From Colias croceus (Eukaryota; Arthropoda; Insecta; Lepidoptera; Pieridae), in the NCBI RefSeq assembly GCF_905220415.1, contig NC_059558.1, forward strand, positions 4,290,501 to 4,354,500: a DNA stretch of 64,000 nt, written 5' to 3'. The notes beneath the pieces were generated by a model. The model had not been told where the DNA came from and did not search any database. It saw only the letters and a program-made list of their open reading frames with translations. The translations under genes and the position numbers were made by a program. Positions 14,101 through 24,417 of the stretch are shown one piece after another (position 1 is the first letter of the stretch; every line of letters begins with the position of its first letter).

Positions 14101-17100
14101 GCGCTCCCTGAGGGTCCAGCATCACGTGCCCACTCGCCACTTACGCTTCACATCCACCCTTCGAGCTAAAAGCTCTCGCGACTCCACTCTGGCCGGCCGG
14201 TTAAGGCAAGCCAGAGGTGGGGGTCCTGTCCTCGTCAGGCTTCACTCCGACCGGCCGGTGAAGGCAAGCCGGAGATGAAGACAGGGGCCTCCCCCAGGAG
14301 CACTCGGTTCCCGCGGGGTCGCTACTCCCCGACACCCCGCCACAATGTGTCCTGCGGGTTGACTGATTGCACGGGTGGAATATCTATTATCACGTACACA
14401 ATAGATATCCCAACCGTGGGCGATGGGGTCGTCACATCCCTACGCCCTCACTTATTATTATTATTATGCTTCCTTGAACAGGATTACAATGACGACATCA
14501 GACAAGAGCAGATGCTGGAGATGCAGATATTATCATCACAGAACGAACAGAGGCGGCCCACTCCTACAGATTCTTCTAGAAGTAACAGCGAAGAAACTCT
14601 GCCTCTACGAGACTCTAAACAGAAGGTAATTTTAGCCTGATATTCAGAATACTTAGCCTTTCGCCCGCAGTTTCACCCGCGTATTCAAAAGAAAATCCCC
14701 ATAGGCCATGTTCACGTTCCCGTATGAAATGAATAACAATTATTTTATGTGTAAATCTAAATAACCCTCTATGTGTGTGCACCTTTAGGTTATGAAAGTC
14801 GGTTCAGCAGTTTTTGAGTGAAGAGTAACAAATGTACAAACTATCGCATTTATTATATTAGTAGGATGATGGCATATTATCATACACGTTATTTATAAGA
14901 ATATAAAAAATATCTACGCGATTTATTTGGGTTTTGTAAGTTTAACTTAAAGATTTCCGCTAATAGAACATAGAAAAACAAAATTAAAAATATCATAGCA
15001 AAATGTATTTCCTTATAACATTCAAAATTGATGGTGTGTCGTTATAGTCAAGTAAAGCAGATCTATCTCCGAGTATCGACTTTGTAGAAATATATCCGTT
15101 CCTTTGGGAATTTAATCTTATAAATATTCTAATAATAAATATAGCGTGTTCTTAGAAATGCAGTTGGCGCAAATGGGCTAACTCGTTAGCTTTGCAAATT
15201 GCAAGAGCTTCGAATAATACAAATCATTGTTTATTTTTAGCTAGCTTTCCGCCCGCGGCTTCGCTTGTCTAAAACCTAATAAATTATATATTAAAACCTT
15301 CCTTAAGAACAACTTTCCATTAGTTAAAACAGAATGAAAATCGGTGCAGTAGTTCTCGATTTTATCACGAACAGACAGACGCGTCGGATGACTTTGTTTT
15401 ATAATATTTAGGTAGTAATAACTAATAATACCTACAACAGATTTCATACAGAATTTTAACATCCTAAATGAGCTATAAAACTATAAGGTAAGTAGTATAG
15501 AACACCTCAACAACGCTAAGACTGACAGAATAGTTAAGCATAGGTACTGTAAATTACGCGAAGCAAATTGTCATTCTTAAAAAATCCTGTATTTTAGGTA
15601 TAAGTTAAGAGAAAAAAAAATGAAATGTTCATAAAACGCTACATAATGCTATTGTCAATAAAATATTTGTTTTAAATTATTTTTCGCCAGAACTCTTATA
15701 AAAGCGTGAGATATTATTAAATCAACGTTTTAAATTGTCTGGTTGGAGACTGAATTAATTTCACAACTTTTTTCACGGTCCAAATTGCTTTATGATGGAC
15801 GAACATTTTTTTCAATTTTGTTATGTTATACCACAGAATACATTAGTTATACTAAATATTCGTGTAAAGAATTTTATTTTATTTATTCAATTTTATTTCA
15901 ATGCAAATTTCGTCTTTTGTGTTAATTTGAGACTCGCAAAAAATCGTAAAAGACCTAATTGTTGGAAAAAAAAGATAAAGGCTGTTGACGATGGTGATGA
16001 TTTCCTTAAACAAATAAATGTAAATAATGTTAATAGTTCATCATGATTTGTTTGTTTAGTTAGGACTGATGATGATGATTATAATTTGATGAAGTTAAAA
16101 AAAATATGGTTATGCGGAAATTAAAAAAAAAGAGTGTGTATGCCGAGCACACGAGACAGAAGTGAAACTTCTTTAGCAAGATTCAAAGATACCAAAATTA
16201 GCGCCTTATTCCATGACATGACGGTATTATACCATGACGCGACCTTGAAATTTCACTCTCATCGCGCCTAAAGTAGTTTCACTTCTGACAAGTGTGCTCG
16301 GCACACAACATTATTTAATGTTGCGATTAAGTCATGAAATGACTACAGAAGATACCTGATAATCTGCCGTTATTGCGTATATGTATAGTAGGTATGTTGT
16401 ACAAACCTGTTATTATTAAATTATTTAGTAATACATAATTATTATCATAGATAATGATGGAAATCAATTAGACAGGTGGTGTTCAATTTAATTGGTACGC
16501 AAATGAGATCAAGTGATGCGATCGGATTATCGTCTAATTGCACTTATTTAAATTGCGATTTAATAATTTTATATTATTGCGATTTAATTTGGATTTCCAC
16601 GTCATTAAATAATTGTTGGTTAAAAATATAGTTATGAAATATATTGTTATGTAGTTGTTGTTAATTAATACAAATTACACAAACATAGGTATTATGAATT
16701 ATGTTCATGTTTTTTTTTTTATTATTTTTTATTGGTTTGTCTTTTAAGAAGATAATGCATGATATTCAAAAACTCACTCATCGCTTTTACATACATAATA
16801 TTATGTATTTAGCTTATTGTTATTAGGATTAAGTCTTTAATTTCTTTTTATATTCCATGCTTATTAATAATTATTGTTTGGATAACTGTTGCAATTAAAT
16901 TCGTCCCATATATTATGGGCCTGTTACACGTAAAGTATTTATCGTTATTATTATTTCATCTGTTCAGTATTTTTTGATAGACGTCTTCTTTTATTAATGG
17001 ATTAGTACACTAACACGTTTAATACTAACATTCATCAATATGCCAGTTTCACGTTCAATAAATAGCATCATAAATTATGGTGGCTCCACATTAGCGCAGT

Positions 17101-20100
17101 GAATTCACGCGCGATATCACGCTGATTATTCACAATATAAGTCGTGTCTTCCACATTCATAAGATATTCGCAATCGTTCATGAAGCCTGCAGTGGACGTA
17201 GAAGCTGCTGCTAAAATCACATAGTAACTATAGGTTACCATGGTTACAAACGTCCACATTACTAGTTATTTAGGTATTGGCGGAAAACAGTAAATACTTG
17301 TAATGACGGTTCCACATAAGCGACGTGAATTCATGCACGACATCTCCTGGCAAAACCGCGGGCGGAAAGTTAGTATAGAATATTATAATTTTAGCTTAGA
17401 ATATTATAATTAGTAATATTTTGTTTTTTAATGTTTATAAAGGTACTAGCGGTGTCTCCAGTGACCCCGTCACTTGCGAGTGCCCCCGTGCTGCCGGTAC
17501 ACGCCCCAAGTGCGCGTGACTTCTCCCCGCCCGCGCCCACCCCCGCCCCTGAACATTTACCGCACCATCAGGTATTGTACCCTAGGTACTAGTGTCTCCG
17601 TACATCAGGTATTGTAGCCTTATTTTACTTGCCTTATTTGTTTGTTCTACTGGTCCTTCGAAACTCAAGAACTACCTCGAAGAGCCATTTTAGCTAAAGT
17701 ATTTTGATGCCTGTGTCATTTTTACGACATAATGTTGTTTAAAAACTATGGTCAAGGTTCCATTGATGTATGCTGTACATTATAATATCTGAGAAATCCT
17801 TTATACAAACTTGATAAAAATATTTTAAAAATAATAGGCACATTAAATTCAACTTTCTTTTGGTAGTATTCCTTTACGATTCTTGGTGAATTGATATTTT
17901 TATATGCAAAGTCGCTTCAAGGTACACCGATACCCGAATAAATGGGCACTTTAAAGTTTGACAACAGAGGCTTCTACCGACCATTGTATAAATTATTCTG
18001 ATACTACCTAAATATATTTGGCTTGCTAGTTTTATTTTTAAATAAATAGTTATGCCTTTTATTTGGTGTAGTTTTGACACGTCTATCTTTACATTAATGG
18101 AATACGTTTATTTACACACATTGTCGATTATCAAAACAAGTAAGTACGTGATAGTTATTATGATAAAATATATTGCAGATAACAAGTCCCTCTAACCACG
18201 GAGTATTAGTCGGGGGAGGGCTTATACAACAACCGCCTACACATCATCTACTTACACAAAGTTCGATACTTGGTAAGACTTTTCTGATATAAATTCTGTA
18301 TTTATAGACTATTCTTTCATCTGTTTTTATATTTAACACAACTAACAGAACTAAGACAACATGTTGATTTCTGCCAGGATTTAACTAAATTTTCAGATCT
18401 TGTAAAATTGTAATGCATTAGTGGCCTAGTAATATTACTAAAATTGCTGCGTCTAACAAACTAACGCAGAGCACTGGGCAGGTGGCGGCGATATACTGGG
18501 GCTGAGCAGCCCCGTGCTGGGCGGCGTGCTGCACGCGCACCCCGCGCTGCGCGGCGTCAAGCCGGCCGCCGTGCACCTCGCCTCGCAAGGTCGGTACGTC
18601 ACTCTTACTTACACCCGCCGACACGCAGCACTCGTACCGGCCCAGCCCCGCGTGTCAATCGCATCACGTCAAGCCGGCCGCCGTGCACCTCGCCTCGCAA
18701 GGTCGGTACGTCGCTCTTACTTACACCCGCCGACACGCAGCACTCGTACCGGCCCAGCCCCGCGTGTCACTCGCATCACGTCAAGCCGGCCGCCGTGCAC
18801 CTCGCCTCGCAAGGTCGGTACGTCACTCTTACTTACACCCGCCGACACGCAGCACTCGTACCGGCCCAGCCCCGCGTGTCACTCGCATCACGTCAAGCCG
18901 GCCGCCGTGCACCTCGCCTCGCAAGGTCGGTACGTCACTCTTACTTACACCCGCCGACACGCAGCACTCGTACTGGCCCAGCCCCGCGTGTCTAAAGACT
19001 ATTTTGCACAAGTTATACTACATTAAATATACAATAAGTCATAATCTACTTAATTTCCTGATTTTATAAATCCAAATATGTATTTTTAAAATAAAAGTAA
19101 AGGTAAAGTGATTGAATTCCGTAAAATTTTACAACAAAATAAAACAAACTGTTTCAAGTCTTTTGATAATTAAATGTCTGTTACGACGGCTCTTTATAGG
19201 AATCTGAACAATCGCTCCGATTGCCAAAAGCCTAAAAACCGCTCTTCTCTTATAAAATCAAAATTTCATTTATAGTTGAAACAAGCTGCGGCAACAGCAA
19301 TTTCCTTTTATCGGTACCTATTGCAATCACTTCCCCGTTTACATAATTGAAATATATTTTGGTTTGTAATTTAAATATTCATTAATGTGTTACAAATAAT
19401 AAACACAATATTGAATTGTAATAACTATTTAAATTGCCATCAGCCCTATGACCACATTTTCAAAACCATGTATCATTTTGCAAAGTTTTTTTTTATGTCT
19501 TCATTAAAGTTTTTGTATAAATATTGTTCCAACTTTAATATTATATCATAATCAGAACCTATGTATCGCTTAGTTCTCATCCCTATTTTTTTGTTGTCTT
19601 CACGCCTTTATATTATTGTTGTTGTGGTCAGGTGTTGGGTCGGGTGCTCACACCCGCAAGCGGCCGCTGCTGGGCGGCGCGCGGGGCGCCATCTCGCCGA
19701 CTAAGCGCGCCGTGCTGTCGCTGCTCGCGCGCGCGCGCGCCGCCACGCACAAGCACGCGCACGAGTGAGTCCACGCCTTTATATTGTTAACGTGCTCAGC
19801 TATTGGGAGGCTGTATCCCTGCAAGCATTTCTAGCTTGCGTGAGTACATGCCTTTATACCGTCTCATACTGTTCACATCGTATGAAACAGTGTAAAATCG
19901 TGAATATGAAGCAGTACAAAATACAAAAAGCGCTGTGCAATACTAATAAGATAGTCGGCGAAAAACGCATCAAAATAAAGAGGTTCTGAACATGTGAATT
20001 ACAAGTAAAACGCTAGGATTGTGCAGATCCCACTACCCACTATTTCGATCACCATCTATTTACCTATTAAATAAGATTAACAAATACTATTGTTTCAGAC

Positions 20101-20165
20101 ACCCAGCACTTCTACCAGTCTTGCGGGATGACTTCGTGACCGGCGTCAATATCAACCTAGCATAA
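8040..20165 (+). CDS. STAR-family KH-domain RNA-binding protein (KHDRBS/Sam68-like), 3' nine exons
   Basis: The exons are 8040-8137, 10427-10543, 10893-11039, 14482-14625, 17443-17571, 18179-18272, 18482-18589, 19632-19764 and 20099-20165. All have canonical splice sites and compatible phase, and together they give 344 residues plus stop. Residues 17-118 or so form a maxi-KH domain with the GPKG (GxxG) RNA-binding loop, the GSMKDRQKEEELR segment and the FLVPDYNDDIRQEQ continuation typical of Sam68/KHDRBS and the Drosophila quaking-related proteins. The KH domain is followed by a serine-rich linker, a proline/histidine-rich stretch, a glycine/leucine-rich stretch and a basic RKRPLL...PTKRA tail that could serve as a nuclear signal. 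Family members bind U/A-rich RNA and regulate splicing in the nucleus. The N-terminal QUA1 dimerisation region is missing, so the start lies upstream. Coding sequence is much richer in GC than the introns. The family call is firm; the exact orthologue (qkr54B, qkr58E or KHDRBS) is not resolved. Confidence 0.9.
8490..8678 (+). mobile_element. Helitron-like non-autonomous element
   Basis: Starts tactaatattataaatgcg, contains a (gtct)n run and ends in a GC-rich hairpin region, cgggcgaagccggggcgg, then CTAGT. It is the same family as copies at 23275, 24207, 38460 and, inverted, 43575. Confidence 0.6.
9470..9675 (-). mobile_element. Helitron-like element, inverted copy
   Basis: The terminus reads actagctgcgctccgcggtt and the sequence ends cagctttataatatt. 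It is the reverse orientation of the family seen at 6440-6561. Confidence 0.6.
9903..10146 (+). mobile_element. Diverged MITE copy related to 20311-20492
   Basis: Shares a long internal block (ttgggcagcgttggcc-like end, then aacaaatgatcgtcgatgtt, cggccgatcatagacattta) with the complete element at 20311-20492. Its right end is replaced by other sequence. Confidence 0.6.
10427..10543 (+). CDS. KH-domain gene exon: KH core with GPKG loop
   Basis: 39 codons in phase 0, FNFVGKLLGPKG through RGSMKDRQK. This is the most conserved part of the STAR KH domain, containing the GxxG loop. The acceptor is ttcgcag and the donor gtaaat. Confidence 0.93.
10893..11039 (+). CDS. KH-domain gene exon: second half of KH domain
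   Basis: 49 codons in phase 0, beginning EEELRMSGDPKFSHL and ending ELRRFLVP. This is the extended loop and C-terminal helix of the maxi-KH domain. The acceptor is attgtag and the donor gtaagt. GC content is very high for this window. Confidence 0.93.
12390..12514 (-). mobile_element. Helitron-like element, truncated inverted copy
   Basis: Begins tactagctgcgctccgcggt and ends cagctttataatattagtat; the middle is shortened compared with 9470-9675. Confidence 0.55.
13516..13539 (-). repeat. Interstitial telomere-type repeat (CCTAA)n
   Basis: About five units of aacct, i.e. TTAGG on the minus strand, the usual insect telomere repeat. A short tract such as this is probably a chance or repair-inserted tract inside the intron. 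Confidence 0.6.
13665..14470 (+). mobile_element. 5'-truncated non-LTR retrotransposon 3' region
   Basis: A GC-rich block of about 800 bp in an AT-rich intron, starting around gggtaccaccagaaggacgg. It contains a duplicated ccggccggt-aaggcaagcc motif and ends in a (TTA)n run at about 14451-14465. The one-sided simple-repeat tail and lack of inverted ends suggest a non-LTR element 3' UTR. No reverse transcriptase coding remains, so the clade cannot be named. Confidence 0.55.
14482..14625 (+). CDS. KH-domain gene exon: QUA2-like extension and Ser-rich linker
   Basis: 48 codons in phase 0, DYNDDIRQEQMLEM followed by a polar serine/threonine-rich linker. Acceptor ccttgaacag, donor gtaatt. The end of a retrotransposon fragment stops about 12 bp upstream of the exon. 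Confidence 0.92.
14650..14870 (-). mobile_element. Helitron-like element, inverted
   Basis: Starts with a ctttcgcccgcagtttcacc terminus and ends tcgcatttattatattagta, the family's inverted order. Confidence 0.55.
15238..15415 (-). mobile_element. Helitron-like element, inverted and diverged
   Basis: Begins tagctagctttccgcccgcg and continues with the family's ctaaaacctaataaatt block, ending near a ttttataatatttaggta remnant. Confidence 0.5.
16133..16310. mobile_element. MITE with about 40-bp terminal inverted repeats
   Basis: The left end, tgtgtatgccgagcacacga then cagaagtgaaacttctttag, mirrors the right end, which reads taaagtagtttcacttctga then agtgtgctcggcacaca. The same end motif occurs near 24950, 25395 and 40760-40795. 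Confidence 0.7.
17443..17571 (+). CDS. KH-domain gene exon: Pro/Ala/His-rich segment
   Basis: 43 codons in phase 0, VLAVSPVTPSLASAPVLP to PEHLPHHQ. Proline-rich stretches C-terminal to KH are common in Sam68-type proteins, where they can bind SH3 or WW domains; no particular partner can be read here. Confidence 0.82.
18179..18272 (+). CDS. KH-domain gene exon: Gly/His/Gln-rich segment
   Basis: 31 codons plus one base, ITSPSNHGVLVGGGLIQQ through TQSSIL. Acceptor tattgcag, donor gtaaga. Its phase fits the exon at 18482. Confidence 0.82.
18482..18589 (+). CDS. KH-domain gene exon with multiplied 3' end
   Basis: Two leading bases, 35 codons (GDILGLSSPVLGGVLHAH to AVHLASQ) and one trailing base. 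The donor used to keep frame with the next exon is gtcggt at 18590; a stronger-looking gtacgt lies 4 bp further but would shift the frame. The last 35 bp of the exon and the donor belong to a 112-bp tandem repeat (18555-18992). Confidence 0.78.
18555..18992 (+). repeat. Four-copy 112-bp tandem repeat carrying an exon end and splice donor
   Basis: The motif gtcaagccggccgccgtgca starts at 18556, 18668, 18780 and 18892, a strict 112-bp period. Only a few substitutions separate the copies; the last is cut after cgcgtgtct. The first copy overlaps the final 35 bp of a coding exon. Each later copy repeats that exon end plus the potential donors gtcggt and gtacgt. Because 112 is one more than a multiple of three, each copy shifts the frame by one, yet the read-through frame stays open from the exon to 19026. 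Confidence 0.9.
19632..19764 (+). CDS. KH-domain gene exon: basic tail
   Basis: VGSGAHTRKRPLLGGARG followed by ISPTKRAVLSLLARARAATH, very GC-rich with a (GC)n-like run. The basic clusters could be a nuclear import signal. The donor gtgagt at 19765 splits a Glu codon. Confidence 0.82.
20099..20165 (+). CDS. KH-domain gene terminal exon
   Basis: The tgtttcag acceptor is followed by one base completing Glu, then HPALLPVLRDDFVTGVNINL, Ala and TAA. A polyadenylation signal lies 93 bp downstream of the stop. Confidence 0.85.
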
Positions 20166-20257
20166 TATCTAGTCAAAGTATTATTAGGATAATGTTATGT
20201 AAATAATTTCTGTAAATAGGAAGCTTAGCTTTTTAAAATCCCCATCGTCGACCCAAA

Positions 20258-20263
20258 AATAAA
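20258..20263 (+). terminator. Polyadenylation signal of the KH-domain gene
   Basis: AATAAA 93 bp after the stop codon, followed by a T-rich stretch. Confidence 0.6.
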
Positions 20264-20310
20264 ATTGTTTTATTACAATGTACCTGATTGTAGACTATGA
20301 TGTACTTCTA

Positions 20311-20492
20311 ATGGGCCCTCTACACATTGGGCAGCGTTGGCCCAACAAATGATCGTCGATGTTTGCCGCCATTACGGCGATTATGAAAAAACTAAACATC
20401 TATAATAACGGCCGATCATAGACATTTAGGCCCTCTACACTATCGTGATTGCCTCTACTCGCCCAACACTGCCCATTGTGACAAGGGCCCAT
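20311..20492. mobile_element. MITE with GGGCCC-containing inverted ends
   Basis: The left end is atgggccctctacacattgg then gcagcgttgg; the right end is ccaacactgcccattgtgac then aagggcccat. These form imperfect terminal inverted repeats of about 30 bp. The diverged relative at 9903-10146 shares the core. Confidence 0.7.
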
Positions 20493-20756
20493 CATAAACT
20501 CTATAAGTCACAAATAATATGTTAACACCAAAAATCCGTATACTGTTCTAGAGAATTATAGCATAATATCTATACCAAAAGTTAACTGCTATACGATAGT
20601 TCCCGGAAACCTACCTAGTATTTAGATCAAGAAGATCATACGAGCAATTTTCTTATAAATCATAATAAAGCTATTATAGGGAATTAGATTGAATATTTAA
20701 TGTGATACAAGACCAAAAAATTTAATAAATTTTAGTTTATACAATATAGAAGAAAT

Positions 20757-20929
20757 TTACTTTAATTTATTACGCCCACTTCTATGAAATTCAGAACATT
20801 TTACTTGTTAACCGACTTCAAAAAAAGGAGGAGGTTATCAATTCGGCCGGTATTTTTTTTTTCTGTATGTACACCGATTACTTTAATTTATTACGCCCAC
20901 TTCTATGAATTTCAGAACGTTTTACCTAT
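20757..20929 (+). repeat. About 50-bp direct duplication bracketing a transposon end
   Basis: The block ttactttaatttattacgcc then cacttctatgaa-ttcagaac-ttttac occurs at about 20757-20806 and again at 20877-20926. Between the copies lies a 70-bp terminus of the accgacttcaaaaaaaggag family, also present at 30640-30712 (inverted) and 62790. Confidence 0.75.
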
Positions 20930-21420
20930 ATTCTTAATAATTTTTTTCTTGGAAATTTTTCGCGCAATTGATAAAATAACTAGCATTAAATAAATTCATT
21001 ATTAAAATTAATCAATGAATAATTCCACATAATATTCATGAATTAGTTGAAGAATTTTTAATATGAAACTTGCTCTAAAAACTAATAAAGTGTATGTTGC
21101 AGGCATATTGTATATTTTCCATGTTAACAAACGACTCGGCATTTTGTATTATGTCGGAATTCGGAATCAAGTTTTTTTTGTTGCATTAAACGGGTGGATT
21201 AGGTTGCTACTATTTTAAAATTACGAGGATACATTAACTTATTGTAAAGTAATGAATAGTAAAAATAAATAAACTGGCTCTTTGTGGATGTTTTGCAATG
21301 GAATGAATGAAGGAATGGAGATGCCGAGCGTTGGTACACTGACTATGGCTGTGCTAGGGCGTTTGTGAGAGGCAAAATAATACAAATTGACTGCAACATG
21401 GACACCATTCATAGTATATA

Positions 21421-21589
21421 GAGCTAGCGCGCAAAAGCAACTTTTGTTTCCGCAACTATTTTGTCTCTCCCAACAACTCTATGGGGAGTTTCGTCGCTAC
21501 GTGCGCGCACTTTCTTACTAGCCCATTATAGATTTGATGGGAGAGACAAAATAGTTGCGGAGGCAAAAGTTGCTCTTGCGCGCTAGCTC
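21421..21589. mobile_element. MITE with TA target duplication and long inverted repeats
   Basis: The ends gagctagcgcgcaaaagcaa and ttgctcttgcgcgctagctc are inverted repeats that extend for about 50 bp, including a tttgtctctccca block. TA flanks both sides (21419-21420 and 21590-21591), as in Tc1/mariner-type insertions. Confidence 0.8.
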
Positions 21590-22569
21590 TAATAATTGTT
21601 ATTGAAGTTTATTACAATATTATAAAATATTTCATCTAAATAACAAAACCTGTAATGCTAAATTATATTAAGAGTCGCGTTTAATATTGTTCTTGTTTTT
21701 ATCCGCATAAAATTTAAAATGTCATGTTTACAAATAAATTTTCAATTCAAATTTTATTTCATTAAACTAACAAAAGAGAACACAATAATTGCGAAAGATT
21801 ATTCTCTATAGAAGTATTCTCTTTTATCAACGAATTTTAGTAACTAATTATTAAAACATAATTTTGTATTATTCACCAATCAATTGTATAAAAACTGAAA
21901 GTAATAAATGATAAGTTCGAATACGATTTATGATTTTTATTTTTCCTTTTCCTATTTTTCCTATAACTCATACCTACTCCATTATTAAGCACCACATTGT
22001 ATTTAGCAAACATAAGATCGAAAAGTTGTAGACTACAGGCCCATGTTGGAAAACACAGAACATATACATAGGTGACCTATCTAGAACGATATAAGAGCAT
22101 AAAATAATAAGATTCAGCACTATGCCGTCACTTGTAAGCTGTCCAACTGAGTGCAGATGAGAATTCGACAGTACAGGTAGAGATTTTTTCCCCTTGTCTC
22201 CATGATTTTTGTCCGGCGTAGCGGAATAATGGATTAAAAGCAGTATTAAAATAGTGTAACACAGATGCCGTACAAAAATGGTGGTCCATAAAGTCAGAAT
22301 TTATTTTTATTTTCATTTGATCCGCTCCCGTTGGTCTTAGCGTAATGATGATTTAAACTTCCTCGATAAATAGACCGAAAGAACTTTTCAAATCGGACCA
22401 GTAGCAGTAAAAACTCACTGTCACTGAAAATCAGTGCTGAGGTATTATGCCTCAGGTATCTTGAGTGGCTTCCTTTTTTAGCGCATGCAACCACACAAAT
22501 ATTTATGTTTTCTAAGTATTACATATAATTTAAAATTTACAATGTGTGTTGTGTGTGTTGGAATAAATG

Positions 22570-22594
22570 GTTTTTCTTTCTTTCTTTCTTTCAG
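22570..22594 (+). repeat. (TTTC)n microsatellite
   Basis: About five tandem ttct/tttc units. Confidence 0.7.
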
Positions 22595-22889
22595 TATATT
22601 GTATAATTTGCTATGCAAATATAGTCAAGTAAACGTAACCACGAGTCATTACTAGTCAATTAGTCAATATAGTATTAGAAAATAAATATGTATATTCAGA
22701 GGAAATAATTCGCGAAGTTTTGAAAATCGCTTGGGACTTTTAATATGATCATCTAGACGTCAAGGAAAAACTGTAGTGATTTTCAAAACTACACAAATTA
22801 TTTCCGCTGATGATCCATTTTCGGCTTCCTTTTTTTTCAGGCATACTTCATCTTCCCCACTAAAAAAAAAAGAAGGCATACTTCATCAC

Positions 22890-22990
22890 TAACTACTTAG
22901 TATAAAACAAAGTCGCTTTCTCTGTCCCTATGTCCCTTTGTATGCTTAAATCTTTAAAACTACGCAACGGATTTTGATTTAAATTTTAAT
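22890..22990 (+). mobile_element. 5' part of a Helitron-like subfamily
   Basis: Contains acaaagtcgctttctctgtc and cgcaacggattttgat, a block shared with 26560-26755, 41482-41560 and 53555-53710. Confidence 0.55.
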
Positions 22991-23274
22991 ATTAAAGCTC
23001 CGTCAATAGGTATGTTATTAGGCAAGTATAAAGGTGACTATTTGAAAAGTTAAATGAGAGAATGAGATTGTCTGTCGTGTGTAATATGAATACTGAATTA
23101 AGGTAAAATGACTTTAGTTTGAAACACTCGCAAACACTATTATAATAAGTGATCCCTTGTTACGCCTGTCACACGAATTGGATAGTAAATAGTTAATTAA
23201 AGTTATTTTCGGACCATTTGTTAAACTAGTTCTGGCGAAATATATATAAACTTAAGAAAAATCTGGCGTTCTAC

Positions 23275-23500
23275 TTCCTACTAATACTATAAATGCTAAA
23301 ATTTGTGAGGACGGGTGAATGTTTTTTTACTCCTTTAAGCAATGACTACTGAATCGATTACAATGAAATTGGTAGGTATGTAGGTAGCTGAAGGCTCAAA
23401 ATAAGACATAGGCCACTTTTTATCCCGGAAATCCCACAGGTATGGGAACTATGCGTGGTTTTCTTAAAATAAGGGGGTGAATCCGTGGGCGGAAATCTAT
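23275..23500 (+). mobile_element. Helitron-like non-autonomous element
   Basis: Starts tactaatactataaatgcta, contains tcccggaaatcccacaggta and ends with a degenerate ggtgaatccgtgggcggaaa then tct. It is diverged at the right end. Confidence 0.55.
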
Positions 23501-24029
23501 TCTACAATAAGTTAATATTATTTTAGTTATACATTAAGCATACACTTGTATACGTAATATTGGGTCCACAAGCCTCTGAAACTTATCAAAATATGACATA
23601 AGAACCAAGAAAATTAGTTTAAACGTATATTCAATTATTTAGCATGGCTTGATATTTTTTATACTTACGTTACAAAAAATCGTTACGTAAAGTATTTATA
23701 TCATCGTTTACCTTTCAATAACATAATAATATCTAAATTGTTAACAAGGGACCCAAACTCATCCATTACAAATAACACCTGAGATATTTCTATTCTTATA
23801 AAGATTATGAAATTTTTACTTACAAAAAATATATTTTTCTCTCTCTTTATTGAGGAAAAATTTTCGGAGCTTGATAAATGAATAAAAACTGTTTAAATAT
23901 GTATATTATAGAAAGTAGTGCTCTTCGTCGAGTTTAGTATAGTGTTAGTATCCGCCTATTAGGTACGAGTCCAACAAAGTATTTTTATTATCATTACAAA
24001 ACAACTATTCATCCTACTAATCTAATCTA

Positions 24030-24417
24030 ATCTAATATACATCTACACTAATATTTTATAGAGGAAAACTTTGTTTGTTTGTTTGTTTGTATGATTGTTA
24101 CGAATAGGCTCATAAACTACTGGACCGATTTTGATGATATTTTTGACTGGGAACTATGCGGGTTTTTCTTTGCAAACGCGGGCGAAGCCGCGGGCGGAAA
24201 TCTAGTATTATAAATGCGAAAGTTTGTGAGGATGCGTGTGTGTTTGTTACTCTTTCACGCAAATTCTACTGAACCGATTACAATGAAATTTAGCACACAT
24301 ATAGAGGGTAACTTTGATTAACACATAGGATAGTTTTTATCCCGGAAATCCCACAGGAACGGGAACTATGCGGGTTTTCCTTTGAAAACGCGGGCGAAGC
24401 GCGGGCGGAAATCTAGT
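24030..24417 (+). mobile_element. Two Helitron-like elements joined head to tail
   Basis: The first copy runs from an actaatattttatagagga start to gcgggcggaaatctagt near 24206. The second starts directly at attataaatgcgaaagtttg and ends with the same gcgggcggaaatctagtt at about 24417. The second appears to be inserted at, or replicated from, the 3' end of the first. Confidence 0.65.

Larger units (their letters stand above)
11040..14481 (+). other. Intron of the KH-domain gene with retrotransposon insertion
   Basis: A 3.4-kb intron. It contains an inverted Helitron-like fragment (12390-12514), a telomere-like tract (13516-13539) and a GC-rich retrotransposon 3' end (13665-14470). The 121-codon frame at 14275-14640 is a chance fusion of the retroelement end with the next exon. 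Confidence 0.75.
14626..17442 (+). other. Intron of the KH-domain gene
   Basis: Contains inverted Helitron-like fragments (14650-14870 and 15238-15415), a MITE (16133-16310) and a partly duplicated segment at 17073-17345 in which a ccacat-a-g-cg motif followed by gtgaattca recurs about 230 bp apart. No exon is recognised. Confidence 0.7.

Noticed and set aside
14275..14640. 121-codon plus-strand open frame
   Set aside because: It is a fusion of retrotransposon 3' sequence, the intron end and the real exon 14482-14625; only the exon part is coding by splice-site and domain evidence.
18683..19069. Several long overlapping frames in the 112-bp repeat
   Set aside because: They come from GC-rich tandem repeats that lack stops in all frames; outside the exon they have no protein similarity and lie after a splice donor.
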